Below the pieces are notes generated by a model, which was not told the DNA's origin, made no database searches, and was given only the letters and a program-made list of their open reading frames with translations. This document shows positions 53,955-62,960 of a stretch of 64,000 nucleotides of DNA, piece after piece. A program made the translations under genes and the position numbers. This DNA comes from Steroidobacteraceae bacterium. Lineage in GTDB: Bacteria > Pseudomonadota > Gammaproteobacteria > Steroidobacterales > Steroidobacteraceae. The first letter of the stretch is position 1. The number at the start of each line of letters is the position of its first letter. The stretch spans positions 169,665 to 233,664 of the forward strand of contig JABAQU010000015.1 in assembly GCA_019187185.1 (NCBI GenBank). The letters are read 5' to 3'.

Positions 53955-55865
53955 ATGCCCGCCAGAATCGTCCAAGGCAACAGAAAGCCGTTCAAGAAGA
54001 TCAAGGTCGACACGGTCACGATCGACATCATCGAGAGCGCGCTGCGCAATGCGCGTTACGAGATGGACACCGTGCTGTTTCGCACCGCGATGTCGCCCGG
54101 CATCCGCGAGCAGCACGACGAATTCCCGATGATCGCGAACGTCGAAGGCAAGATGGTCGTCGGCCAGTTCGGCTCGTTCATCTGGGGCTTCATGCAGGGT
54201 TACGACGGCACGATCGAGGAAGGGGACATCTTCCTGACGAACGACCCGTATGCGGTCAACGGCGCGATCAGCCACGCGAACGACTGGCTGATGCTGATGC
54301 CGATATACAAGCAGAAGCGGCTGATCGCCTGGTCGGCGATGTTCGGCCACATGACCGACGTCGGCGGCAAGGTGCCGGGCTCGCTGCCGACCGACGCGCG
54401 GCAGATCTTCGAGGAAGGCGTGCGCACGCCGCCGGTGAAGATCTACCAGCGCGGCAAGTTGCAGGAGGACGTGCTGAAGATCCTGCTGCACAACTGCCGG
54501 CTGCCGCACTGGAACCTGTCGGATTTCAACGCGATCACGGCGGCACTGCGCACCGCGGGCATCCGCTGCATCGAGATCGCCGAGCGCTTCGGCGACGACG
54601 TGTTCTACTCCTCGATGCACGAGATGCTCGAGCGCAACAAGCGCGCGATGCGCGAGCTGATCCGCCGCACGGTCCCCGAGACCAAGCAGCACTTCGAGGA
54701 CTACGTGTGCGACGACGGCCTCAACATGGGGCCGTACAAGATCGCTTGCAGCATGTGGCGCGAGGGTGACAAGTGCATCTTCGATTTCGCGGGTACCGAT
54801 CCGCAGTCGATCTCCTCGATCAACTTCCTGTTGAACGAAGAGATGTTCAAGATGTTCGCGGGCGTGTACATGATCATGGTGTTCGACCCGCAGATCCTCT
54901 TCAACGACGGCTTCTACGACCTGATGGAAGTGCGCATCCCCCCGGGCACGCTGCTGAAGCCGCTCGCGCCGGCGGCGCTGTCCTGCCGCACGCACGCGCT
55001 CGGACGCATCTTCGACGTGCTGGGCGGGCTCCTCGGCCAGGGCAATCCGCAGTTCATGTGCGCGGCAGGCTTTTCGGACAGCCCGCACTTCATGTATTCG
55101 GGTTACGACAGGAACGGCGACTGGTACCAGCTGTACCAGATCAGCTTCGGCGGCATCCCGGGCAAGCCGTTCGGCGACGGGCCCGACGGGCACTCGTTGT
55201 GGCCGTCGTTCACCAACGTGCCGAACGAGTTCCTCGAGAGCTATTTCCCGCTGCGGATCGACATCTACGAGACCATCCCGGATTCGGGCGGCCCCGGCAA
55301 GAACCGCGGCGGCAACGGGCTGCGCATCGGCTATCGCTTCCTCGAGCCGGGCGAGATCTCGATCCACGACGACCGCTGGCTCACCTATCCGTGGGGCGTC
55401 AACGGCGGCCTGCCGGGCGCGCGCAGCCGCAAGACCCTGGTGCGCGGCGACGGTACCGAGCAGCTGCTCGAATCGAAGCTCGATCGCATCAAGGTGGAAG
55501 CGGGCGACCTGTTGCTCGCGGACACTTGGGGCGGCGGCGGCTGTGGCGATCCGCTCGAGCGTGAACTCGACCGCGTGCGCTTCGACGTCGAGGCGGGGCT
55601 CGTCACGGTCGAGGGCGCGCGGCGTTACGGCGTCGTCATCAAGGACGACGGCAGCGTCGATGCGGCGGCGAGCGCAGCCCTGCGCAAGCAGATGGCGGCC
55701 GATCGCGGGCCGGTGAAGCTGTTCGATCGCGGTTTCGAGTCGGTCGAGGAATTGAAGTCGCGCTGCAAGGCCGAAACGGGTCTCGAGCCGCCGCAGCAGC
55801 CGCAGTTCACGAAGTGGGCACGGCGCATCGCGGAGGAGCGCAGGAAGCGCATGAAGGTCGCCTGA
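53955..55865 (+). CDS. Hydantoinase B/oxoprolinase family protein (HyuB-type)
   Basis: The 636-residue partner of HyuA shows IDIIESALRNARYEMDTVLFRTAMS at the start, FLTNDPYAVNGAISHANDW, FGHMTDVGGKVPGS, DFAGTDPQS, and C-terminal PGKNRGGNGLRIGY and TWGGGGCGDP. HyuA and HyuB together form an ATP-dependent cyclic-amidase or carboxylase; acetone carboxylase also needs a third small subunit, absent here, so a hydantoinase or caprolactamase-like reaction is favoured. The following gene is a second cysteine hydrolase that could act on the opened N-carbamoyl product. Confidence 0.92.
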   Translation: MPARIVQGNRKPFKKIKVDTVTIDIIESALRNARYEMDTVLFRTAMSPGIREQHDEFPMIANVEGKMVVGQFGSFIWGFMQGYDGTIEEGDIFLTNDPYAVNGAISHANDWLMLMPIYKQKRLIAWSAMFGHMTDVGGKVPGSLPTDARQIFEEGVRTPPVKIYQRGKLQEDVLKILLHNCRLPHWNLSDFNAITAALRTAGIRCIEIAERFGDDVFYSSMHEMLERNKRAMRELIRRTVPETKQHFEDYVCDDGLNMGPYKIACSMWREGDKCIFDFAGTDPQSISSINFLLNEEMFKMFAGVYMIMVFDPQILFNDGFYDLMEVRIPPGTLLKPLAPAALSCRTHALGRIFDVLGGLLGQGNPQFMCAAGFSDSPHFMYSGYDRNGDWYQLYQISFGGIPGKPFGDGPDGHSLWPSFTNVPNEFLESYFPLRIDIYETIPDSGGPGKNRGGNGLRIGYRFLEPGEISIHDDRWLTYPWGVNGGLPGARSRKTLVRGDGTEQLLESKLDRIKVEAGDLLLADTWGGGGCGDPLERELDRVRFDVEAGLVTVEGARRYGVVIKDDGSVDAAASAALRKQMAADRGPVKLFDRGFESVEELKSRCKAETGLEPPQQPQFTKWARRIAEERRKRMKVA

Positions 55866-55906
55866 GTGCCCGTACGGACAATGTACGGCTAGGCGTCGCC
55901 ACGGCC

Positions 55907-56527
55907 ATGGGCGACTCATACACGGCAGCGGGCTACGGGAGTGCGGCCATCGGCTATGGCCGCCGCCCCGCGGTCCTCGTGGTCGACTTCCAGCTGGCGT
56001 TCACCGACCCGCGCTACCCGATCGGCAGGCTGCCCATGGTGCACGCGGCCTGCGAGCGGACCGCGGCGCTCCTCGAGGTGGCGCGCGCGCAGGATGTGCC
56101 GGTCGCCAAGTGCTATACGGCCTACGGCAGCGAGGCAGACATGCCGCTGTGGAAGGTCAAGGCGGTGCGCGAGGAATTCTTCTACGGTCACCCCTGCACG
56201 GCGATCGATCCGAGGGTGCACGACGCGCAGCACGATTTCACGTTCTGCAAGAACGCGCCATCGATCTTCTTCCGCACGCCGCTGATGACCTTCCTGACAC
56301 GCCAGCAGGTCGACACCGTGATCGTCACCGGCTGCACGACGAGCGGCTGCGTGCGCGCATCGATCGTCGACGCGTTCTCGCATGGCCTGCGCGTGATCGT
56401 GCCCGCGGACTGCGTCGGCGATGCCGACGAGGCGGCCCACCGGGCCAATCTCGCCGATTGCGGCCGCCGTTACTGCGATGTCGTCGATGCCGCGGACGTC
56501 GAACGGCACCTGCTGGCTGTCAGCTGA
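55907..56527 (+). CDS. Cysteine hydrolase (N-carbamoylsarcosine amidohydrolase-like), copy 2
   Basis: The 206-residue protein shares the triad with the earlier copy: Asp27 in VLVVDFQLAF, Lys115 in FTFCKNAPSIFF, and Cys148 in TGCTTSGCVRASIVDA. The cis-peptide region FSHGLRVIVPADCVGD is also typical. In creatinine/hydantoin degradation N-carbamoylsarcosine amidohydrolase follows hydantoinase, so placement after HyuA/HyuB fits removal of the carbamoyl group. ATG 55907 is 41 bases after hyuB and gives a normal length. An 18-bp perfect palindrome covers the stop codon. Confidence 0.87.
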   Translation: MGDSYTAAGYGSAAIGYGRRPAVLVVDFQLAFTDPRYPIGRLPMVHAACERTAALLEVARAQDVPVAKCYTAYGSEADMPLWKVKAVREEFFYGHPCTAIDPRVHDAQHDFTFCKNAPSIFFRTPLMTFLTRQQVDTVIVTGCTTSGCVRASIVDAFSHGLRVIVPADCVGDADEAAHRANLADCGRRYCDVVDAADVERHLLAVS

Positions 56528-56536
56528 CAGCCGGCA
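56511..56536. terminator. Palindrome spanning the end of convergent genes
   Basis: GGCTGTCAGCTGACAGCC (56515-56532) is a perfect 18-bp palindrome; with one mismatch pair it extends to 56511-56536. It includes the TGA stop of the cysteine hydrolase and fills the 13 bp gap to the convergent alpha/beta hydrolase. Without T-tracts its terminating ability is unproven, but position suggests a bidirectional terminator or stabilising hairpin. Confidence 0.5.
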
Positions 56537-56540
56537 GCGG

Positions 56541-57344
56541 TCAGCGTTCCTCAAGCCAATCGAACAGCGTCTTCGCGAAACGGATTTTCTGCTCCTTGCC
56601 GGCGACGACATGGGCGACGTCGTCCCACAGGAGTCCGCGAGCGCCGGGAATCGCCTGCTCGATCGGCCGTGTCGTGCGCGGGCTCGTCACCTGGTCGAGC
56701 CCCGCATGGATGATCAGGCTGCGGCAGCGGATCGTGCGCAGCCAGGCCGTCGAATCGAAGGTCACGCAGGCGTCGATCAGCCGCGAATGGGCCGGGTAGC
56801 GACCGCGCAGTTCCTTCCAGCCCCCCTGCGGACCGAGGAGCCGGTCCTTGTTGGCGTTGTAATACTCCGGCGTGAACGACAGCAGTGTGACCGCCTTCTG
56901 GAATGCCTCGAAGCCGAGATCGCGGTGCAGCCAGCGGAACATCTCGAGCTGGTCGCGCAGGAAATCGTCCACGGCACACCAGGCGCCCATGTTGAGCATG
57001 CTGCGGGCGAGGTCCGGGCGCTGCGCGGCGATCGACTGGCAGATGCAGGCGCCGATGCCGACGAGTCCGACGAGGTGCACGTTCGCGAGCCCGAGGTGAT
57101 CGAGGAGGGCTATCGCGTCGGCCGCGTGCAGCGCGATGGTCGGTTCGACCTGTGGGTCGTCGGTGGAGCCGCCGATGCCACGATAGTCGAACACGATCAC
57201 TTGGTAGCGATCGGTGAGGCCACGCGCGAGCTGATGGTGATTGTCGTGGGCAAAGGTACCCCAGCCGCCCATGCACAGCACCGGCTCGCCGCGCCCCAGC
57301 ACTTCGTAGTACATGTCGTGGTCGTTCAGGCGGGCAATCGGCAT
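56541..57344 (-). CDS. Alpha/beta-hydrolase fold protein lacking the nucleophile serine
   Basis: The 267-residue protein follows the alpha/beta-hydrolase plan: HDMYYEVLGRGEPVLCMGGWG, VIVFDYRGIGGS, an acid in IIHAGLDQVTSP and a His in WDDVAHVVAG. The nucleophile elbow that normally reads GHSMGG is GLVGIGA, with Val95 where Ser is expected; the nearest Cys is at 100. This was checked on the DNA (57010-57070 region). It may be a non-hydrolytic member, for example a lyase or dioxygenase like the cofactor-free HOD/QDO type, though those retain Ser. It is the last gene of the methyltransferase-ALDH-MFS block. Confidence 0.85.
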   Translation of the reverse strand: MPIARLNDHDMYYEVLGRGEPVLCMGGWGTFAHDNHHQLARGLTDRYQVIVFDYRGIGGSTDDPQVEPTIALHAADAIALLDHLGLANVHLVGLVGIGACICQSIAAQRPDLARSMLNMGAWCAVDDFLRDQLEMFRWLHRDLGFEAFQKAVTLLSFTPEYYNANKDRLLGPQGGWKELRGRYPAHSRLIDACVTFDSTAWLRTIRCRSLIIHAGLDQVTSPRTTRPIEQAIPGARGLLWDDVAHVVAGKEQKIRFAKTLFDWLEER

Positions 57345-57356
57345 GGCGGTCCTCCT

Positions 57357-58664
57357 TCAGGCATTCGGTTGCACGGCCGGCGTCGTGAGCCGCACCCAGA
57401 GTGCGGCGGCGAGCACGAGGGCATTGACGCTCGCGATCATCAGGAATGGCGCACCGGGCCGCCAGTGATCGAAGAGCCAGCCGCCGACCGACGTGGAGAA
57501 GAGCACGCCGAAGGCGGAGCATACGGCGGCCACGCCCATCACGGAGCCGCGCAGGCGGGTCGGGGCCTGCTCGCCGAGCAACGCCTGCGCGGCGATGACG
57601 CAGCTGAGCTCACCGGTGCCGAGCAGCATCATCTTCAGCGGCATCAGCGCCCCGAACGGGTCGGCGGCGAGGCCGACCACGGCGTAGCCGACAGCCGCGA
57701 GCGCCATCGACAGGACGACGACAGAGACCCGGTCGTGGCGATCCATCAGCCACCCGAGGACAGGCGCCCAGACGAGTCCCGTGAGCTGCGCGATGCCGTA
57801 CATCATGCCGGCCTTCGCCATGGCCGCGGGCCGTGTCATGCCTTGCGCAATGCCGGCCTGCATCAGCCACAGCGAGAAGAACGTGCCGATGACGACCATG
57901 TCGCCGCGTGCGACGAACGAAGTGAAGTAGCCGAGCGCGAGCCGCCGGTTGGCGCGCGCCGTACGCACGCCGGTCGCGACGAGCTGCAGCAGGGTCGCGT
58001 GGCCCTGTGGCCGGCGATCCGGGTCGTCGCGCTGCAGTCCGAGCCGGCAGACGATCGCGGTGATGAAACACAGCGCAGCGCCGATCCACAACGTGTAGCG
58101 CCCCGCGAGATCGTCGCCGAGCCCGAGTGCCTCGAAGCGCAGCGGCAGCCTCGACAGCACGAGAACGCCGAACATGACGCCCACCCCCTGCAAGGCACCG
58201 GTCACGCCGACCAGGAGGCCGCGCGAACGCTCCTGCGGGGCATCCGCCAGCACCGTGGCCATCGCGGTGCCGACCATGGCCGCGCCGATCGAGAAGAAGA
58301 ATCGGGTCGCGATCAGCGCCGCCAATGAACCGGCGAGCGGATAGAGGATGTAGCCGACGCCGATCCATGCAAGGCCCAGCGTGTACATGATGCGCCGCCC
58401 GGCCCTGTCGACGAGTGCACCCAATGGCCCGACGAGCAGGAGCATCGCGATCTCCTGCGTCAGGCCGAGCGCAAAGGTCACCCGGCCCTGGTGCGAGCGC
58501 GGGATGCCGAGGTGCGCATCGAGCACGAGCGGCTGCATGAAGCTGAGGAACGCGAGCAGGCACACGCTGAAGAAGGCTGCATACAGGAAGGTCAGCGCAT
58601 TGCCCCGCGTGACCCCCTCGGCCAGGTGGATCGGGCCGAGCCGTTGCCCCGGTCGACCCGGCAT
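57357..58664 (-). CDS. MFS transporter
   Basis: The 435-residue protein has 12 predicted helices, with the major-facilitator loop motif GPLGALVDRAGRRIMY between helices 2 and 3 and a second half including APVLGWLMDRHDRVS. It probably imports or exports the compound handled by the surrounding catabolic enzymes. Its ATG directly follows the aldehyde dehydrogenase stop (TGAATG), so translation is coupled. No closer substrate prediction is possible. Confidence 0.9.
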   Translation of the reverse strand: MPGRPGQRLGPIHLAEGVTRGNALTFLYAAFFSVCLLAFLSFMQPLVLDAHLGIPRSHQGRVTFALGLTQEIAMLLLVGPLGALVDRAGRRIMYTLGLAWIGVGYILYPLAGSLAALIATRFFFSIGAAMVGTAMATVLADAPQERSRGLLVGVTGALQGVGVMFGVLVLSRLPLRFEALGLGDDLAGRYTLWIGAALCFITAIVCRLGLQRDDPDRRPQGHATLLQLVATGVRTARANRRLALGYFTSFVARGDMVVIGTFFSLWLMQAGIAQGMTRPAAMAKAGMMYGIAQLTGLVWAPVLGWLMDRHDRVSVVVLSMALAAVGYAVVGLAADPFGALMPLKMMLLGTGELSCVIAAQALLGEQAPTRLRGSVMGVAAVCSAFGVLFSTSVGGWLFDHWRPGAPFLMIASVNALVLAAALWVRLTTPAVQPNA

Positions 58665-60167
58665 TCAGGCGCCGAAGCGGGGGATCGAGGGGGGGTCGAT
58701 CGGAATGATCGTCGCTTTCTGCTCGGTGAAGAAATCGACGCTCGCCGCCGGGCCGTCGCGACCGATGCCAGATTCCTTGTAGCCGCCGAACGGTGCGCGC
58801 AGCTCCCGCATCATCGGCGTGTTGACCCACACCGTGCCCGCGCGAATCTCGCGCGAGCAGCGCATGGTGGTCGGCAGGTCGTCCGACCACACGTAGCTCA
58901 CGAGTCCGAACCGCGAGCGGTTCGCGATGTCGATGGCTTCATCGAGCGTGTCGAATTCGAGGAAGGTCGCGAATGGACCGAAGATCTCTTCCTGGCACAC
59001 GCGCGCGTCGTTCGACGGCGCGAGCACTGCAGTCGGTTCGACGAACCAGCCGCGCTCGATGGCGGCGCGGGCTCCGCCCGTCAGGAGCTGCGCGCCGTCC
59101 GCACGTGCAACCTTCGTGTAGTCGAGTACCCGCTGCATGTGGCCCTCGAACGCGAGCGGGCCGACCTCTGTCGCGGGGGAGAGCGGATCGCCGACGCGGA
59201 TGCGCTTCGTGCGCGCGACAAAGCGGTCGATGAACTCGCTCGCGATCGAGCGCTGCACGAGGATGCGCGATCCCGCGAGGCACTGCTGGCCGTTGTTCGC
59301 GTAGATGCCGATCAGCGAGCCGTCGAGTGCGCGGTCTAGATCGGCCGTGTCGCACACGATATTGGCGGACTTGCCACCGAGTTCGAGTGCCGTGGGCACG
59401 AGCCGCCGCGCCGCCGCGACCATGATCGTGCGCCCGGTCGCTGTCCCGCCCGTGAAGCCTACGAGATCGATGCCCGGGTGATCGACGAGGGCGGCGCCCG
59501 TCACCGGCCCGCGGCCGTTGACGAGGTTCACGACGCCGGGCGGCAGCCCTGCCTCGTGCAGGATCTCGACGAGGCGGCGCACCGAGAGGGGCGTGTATTC
59601 CGAGGGTTTCAGCACACAGGTGTTGCCCCACGGAATGCAGGTGGCGATGCGCATCGAGGCGAGCGAGAGCGGGGCGTTCCACGGCGCGATCAGTGCGGCG
59701 ACCCCGATCGGCTCGCGCGTCACGTAGGTGAGCCAGCCGGCGGTTTGCGTGTAGGTCTCGCCGTGCAGCGTACTCGCGACTTCGGCGAAGAACTCGAACA
59801 CGCGCGCCGTGCGTTGCACCTGGTCGCGCACGCGCCAGATCGGCAGGCCGGCACCGGTCGATTCGAGCCACGCGAGTTCCTCGGCGTGGGCGCGCACGTG
59901 GTCACGGATCGCGTACAGCAAGTCCTTGCGTGCATTGATGTCCATGCGCGGCCAGGGGCCACTGTCGAACGCGCGGCGCGCGCTCGCGACCGCCGCGTCG
60001 ACTTCGGCCGCATCGGCCTCGCGCAGCACGGTGAGCGGCTCTTCGGTGGTCGGGTTCACGATCGGCAGGTCGACGCCGCCGGCGCGCAGCGCGGGCGAGG
60101 CGCCGTCGATCAGGGATTGCACGCGTGGTGCGACCGGCCAGCCCCGCGGCAGCGGAATTGCGCTCAT
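58665..60167 (-). CDS. Aldehyde dehydrogenase family protein
   Basis: The 500-residue NAD(P)-dependent enzyme has the general-base Glu262 in ALELGGKSA, the nucleophile Cys296 in NNGQQCLAGSR, FTGGTATGR for the cofactor, and QEEIFGPFATF plus PFGGYKESGIGRDG near the end. QCLAGSR and the overall start resemble semialdehyde dehydrogenases of aromatic degradation such as HpaE, but specificity cannot be read from motifs. Its ATG overlaps the methyltransferase stop, and MFS follows at once, making a tight four-gene unit. Confidence 0.93.
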   Translation of the reverse strand: MSAIPLPRGWPVAPRVQSLIDGASPALRAGGVDLPIVNPTTEEPLTVLREADAAEVDAAVASARRAFDSGPWPRMDINARKDLLYAIRDHVRAHAEELAWLESTGAGLPIWRVRDQVQRTARVFEFFAEVASTLHGETYTQTAGWLTYVTREPIGVAALIAPWNAPLSLASMRIATCIPWGNTCVLKPSEYTPLSVRRLVEILHEAGLPPGVVNLVNGRGPVTGAALVDHPGIDLVGFTGGTATGRTIMVAAARRLVPTALELGGKSANIVCDTADLDRALDGSLIGIYANNGQQCLAGSRILVQRSIASEFIDRFVARTKRIRVGDPLSPATEVGPLAFEGHMQRVLDYTKVARADGAQLLTGGARAAIERGWFVEPTAVLAPSNDARVCQEEIFGPFATFLEFDTLDEAIDIANRSRFGLVSYVWSDDLPTTMRCSREIRAGTVWVNTPMMRELRAPFGGYKESGIGRDGPAASVDFFTEQKATIIPIDPPSIPRFGA

Positions 60168-61291
60168 TCGCAGGGCTTCGACCCGGCGACGGCAAACCAG
60201 GGCAGCGACCCCTCGGCCTGCGGCAGATGCCCGATCCACGTGTGCCCGGCGGGAATGCCGGCGGCGGCGAGATCCGTCGCGAGGTCTGCATTCGCGTAGA
60301 CCTCCCAGAACGGCTCGTTGTTGTTGCGCGTATCCCAGGAAAGCTCGAATTTGCGAAACTCGGAAAGGCCCGCGAAACGCAGCGGCACGTCCTGGTGCAC
60401 GAATACGCCGCCCGGCGCGAGCAGGCGCCACGTCTCCCGCAGCATGCCGCGCCGCGTGGCATCCGAGCTCTCGTGCATCAGGTTGTGCGAGACGACGAGG
60501 TCGAAGTGACCGTCGGGAAAACGCGTCGCGGTGCAGTCGCGTTGATGGAAGTGCACGCGTGCGCCGAGCGCCTCGGCGCGCGCGTGCGCATAGCGCAGCA
60601 TGCCGGCACCGACGTCGATCGCGTGGACATCGGCGTCGGGAAAGGCGAGCGCGTGTGGCACGCTCGCGGAGCCGGCCGAGCAGCCCATGTCGAGGATGCG
60701 ACGCGGTCGGAAGTCCGGCCAGCGCGTGGCAATGTAACGCTGCACATGCGCCGCCTTGCTGTCGCTGCGGCCAATGCCCTGTCCGAACGCGTAGATGTTG
60801 CCGCCGGCCTCGTAGAGCGCACCGGCCATGATGTCGCCGTCGCCGAGATCGAGCGCGTAGCCGCCGGGCTGCAGGTGGATGTCCATCGCGGTCACGCCGC
60901 GCGGCGGCTCGAACGACGGGTCGAGCTCGAGGCTGCCGCCGGCGCGCCGCTCGGACGCCAACCGGCGGGCACTCGCTTCGAGCCGGTCGCGTTCGCGGCG
61001 GATGGGCGCGCCCACCGCATCCCACATCAGTTCCTGCGCACCTCGGGCGAGCGCGCTCCAGCTGCGATAGCTGCTCTCTGCATACATCGCATCGCGGATC
61101 GCCTCGCGCGAGGGGTCGGCGCCGGCGGCGTGGACACGCAGGCCAGGCTCGACGATTGCCTCATAGAGTGCTTCGTTGCGACTCCTGACCGAGCGATTGA
61201 GGCCCTGCTTCAGTGCAACGACGAAAGCCTGGCGCGCCACGTCGTCGGCGTCGGCCTGGGCGAGCATTTCGTGACGGGCATTACGCGCCAT
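60164..61291 (-). CDS. Class I SAM-dependent methyltransferase
   Basis: The 375-residue protein has a central Rossmann methyltransferase domain: RRILDMGCSAGSASVP (motif I, near 200), DADVHAIDVGAGMLRYA with the acidic residue for SAM ribose, FDLVVSHNLMHESSD and LRETWRLLAPGGVFVHQD. About 150 residues of unknown helical sequence precede it. It may modify an intermediate of the pathway. ATG 61291 has GGAG 6 bases upstream; ATG 61303 is 4 codons earlier. It is divergent from the UbiD gene with 52 bp between, containing an inverted CATTGT/ACAATG repeat. Confidence 0.87.
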   Translation of the reverse strand: MARNARHEMLAQADADDVARQAFVVALKQGLNRSVRSRNEALYEAIVEPGLRVHAAGADPSREAIRDAMYAESSYRSWSALARGAQELMWDAVGAPIRRERDRLEASARRLASERRAGGSLELDPSFEPPRGVTAMDIHLQPGGYALDLGDGDIMAGALYEAGGNIYAFGQGIGRSDSKAAHVQRYIATRWPDFRPRRILDMGCSAGSASVPHALAFPDADVHAIDVGAGMLRYAHARAEALGARVHFHQRDCTATRFPDGHFDLVVSHNLMHESSDATRRGMLRETWRLLAPGGVFVHQDVPLRFAGLSEFRKFELSWDTRNNNEPFWEVYANADLATDLAAAGIPAGHTWIGHLPQAEGSLPWFAVAGSKPCE

Positions 61292-61300
61292 GGTGTGCTC

Positions 61301-61339
61301 CATTGTACACGCGCCAAATGTCATGCCAGTATAACAATG
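61301..61339. promoter_or_regulatory. Divergent-promoter region with an inverted repeat
   Basis: CATTGT (61301-61306) and ACAATG (61334-61339) are inverted copies 27 bases apart in the 52 bp gap between the methyltransferase and UbiD genes. The right copy sits in TATAACAATG just before the UbiD start. This could be a binding site for a regulator of the two divergent operons. Confidence 0.35.
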
Positions 61340-61343
61340 ACCT

Positions 61344-62762
61344 ATGGCGCGTGACCTCAGGACATTTCTCGCCGAGCACGCGGAGGCCGTGTGGACCCTC
61401 CCTGCGGGCATCTCGCGGCACCACGAGCTGACCGCGCTCCAGCACGCGCTCGATGCACGCGGCGAATATCCGATTCTCTATGCGCCGCAGACCCGCGGCT
61501 CGACGGGGGAGCACACGCACCTGCCGGTCGTCACGAACCTCACCGCGAGCCGCGTGCTCACCGCAAGGGCCCTCGGAATTCCCGATCATCGGCAGACCGC
61601 AGAGTGGTACGCCCGTCGAAGCGCAGCCGGGATCGCACCGCGCATCGTGTCGCGCGCCGATGCGCCCGTGCAATCGGTCGTATTCACCGGCGCCGAGGTG
61701 AATCTCGCGCGGATCCCGGCGCTCACCCAGCACGAACTCGAGCCGGGTCCGTACCTGACCGCCGCGCACGCGACCACCTGGGACCCGGACACCGGGATCG
61801 ACAACACGGCGATCCAGCGCTGCTGGCTCAGGAGCGAGCGGCGCATGAGCTGGTTCCCGTATCCGGCGAGCCACAACGCGCACAATCTGCGCAAGTTCTG
61901 GGCCCGCGGCGAACCGTGCCCGGTCGCCTTCTGGATCGGCCATCACCCGGCGGTGCTGATGGGCACGCAGGCGAAGCTGCGCTACCCCGAGAGCCATTGG
62001 CATGCCGCGGGGGGTGTCGTCGGCGAGCCGCTCGCACTCGTGCCGTCGATCACCCACGGCGAGCGCATCATGGTGCCGGCCGATGCCGAGATCGTCATCG
62101 AGGGCTACGCCCCGCCGGATGTCCTCGCCGCGGACGGTCCCTTCGGCGAGTACACGGGCTATCTCGGCCCGCAGTCGCCCGCGCCGGTCTGCGACGTCAC
62201 CTGCATCACGATGCGCAAGGATGCGATCTATCACGACTATGGCTCGGGCCTCACCGACATGCTGGTGCCCGACAACATGGCGATGGAGGGCAAGCTCTAC
62301 GAGCTGGTGAAGGCCGTGGCACCCTCGCTGCGCAACGTGCACGTGCCCGCGGCGGGGCGACGCTTCCATGCCTGGCTCCAGCTCGCCAACCCCGCGCGCG
62401 GCGAGGCGCGCGATGCACTCGTCGCGGCGCTCGCGTACCGGCGCACGAAGTGGGTCGTTGCGGTCGACGAGGACATCGACCTGTTCTCGCGTGAATCGCT
62501 CGACTGGGCACTCGCGACGCGCGTGCAGTGGTCGCGCGATGCGATCGTGATCGACGACCTGTCGGGCTCGGCGCTCGACCCGTCGCTGCCGCGCGGGGCG
62601 ACCACGGCATCGAAAATGGGCGTCGATGCCACGTTGCCGCCCCAACCGGCGCCGGGTGTGCCGCGACCCGTGCCGCCGATCGCAACAGTACCGCCTGCGG
62701 CGCGCGCCCGGGCCGAAGCGCTGCGAGCGCAGGCCGACGCCCGCGGCTGGCCGCGCGAGTAA
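61344..62762 (+). CDS. UbiD family (de)carboxylase
   Basis: The 472-residue protein belongs to the prenylated-FMN-dependent UbiD/Fdc family: RTFLAEHAEAVWTL at the start, LPVVTNLTASR, HNAHNLRKFWARGEPCP, AEIVIEGYAPP, GPFGEYTGYLG with the catalytic Glu, and TCITMRKDAIYHD. Such enzymes decarboxylate aromatic or acrylic acids after UbiX supplies the cofactor; no UbiX is in the window. It is followed by a mini zinc ribbon, a diiron-type protein and an SDR, all closely spaced, suggesting a degradation pathway involving an aromatic carboxylate. Confidence 0.92.
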   Translation: MARDLRTFLAEHAEAVWTLPAGISRHHELTALQHALDARGEYPILYAPQTRGSTGEHTHLPVVTNLTASRVLTARALGIPDHRQTAEWYARRSAAGIAPRIVSRADAPVQSVVFTGAEVNLARIPALTQHELEPGPYLTAAHATTWDPDTGIDNTAIQRCWLRSERRMSWFPYPASHNAHNLRKFWARGEPCPVAFWIGHHPAVLMGTQAKLRYPESHWHAAGGVVGEPLALVPSITHGERIMVPADAEIVIEGYAPPDVLAADGPFGEYTGYLGPQSPAPVCDVTCITMRKDAIYHDYGSGLTDMLVPDNMAMEGKLYELVKAVAPSLRNVHVPAAGRRFHAWLQLANPARGEARDALVAALAYRRTKWVVAVDEDIDLFSRESLDWALATRVQWSRDAIVIDDLSGSALDPSLPRGATTASKMGVDATLPPQPAPGVPRPVPPIATVPPAARARAEALRAQADARGWPRE

Positions 62763-62777
62763 CGCTCTGGCGAGACC

Positions 62778-62960
62778 ATGACCGTGCAACGACCCGCCTC
62801 TTTCAGCGACATCGGCAAGTATCGCGGCAACACGGTGTGGGTCGCGTGCCCCGGTTGCCGCACCTGGTTTCCCGTCAGTCCGCGCATGCTTGCGCCCGCG
62901 GCGCCGCCCGCCTGCTGTCCGCAATGCCACCGGGAGTTTCCCGCCAAGGAGTCAACGTAA
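62778..62960 (+). CDS. Mini zinc-ribbon protein
   Basis: A 60-residue protein with two CxxC pairs, CPGCRTWFPVSP and CCPQCHRE, forming a rubredoxin-like zinc ribbon. It lies 15 bases after the UbiD gene and its stop overlaps the next gene (TAATG). Its size and placement suggest a small accessory or electron-transfer subunit for UbiD or for the diiron-type oxygenase downstream. Both CxxC motifs are intact, so it is not a chance frame. Confidence 0.75.
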   Translation: MTVQRPASFSDIGKYRGNTVWVACPGCRTWFPVSPRMLAPAAPPACCPQCHREFPAKEST

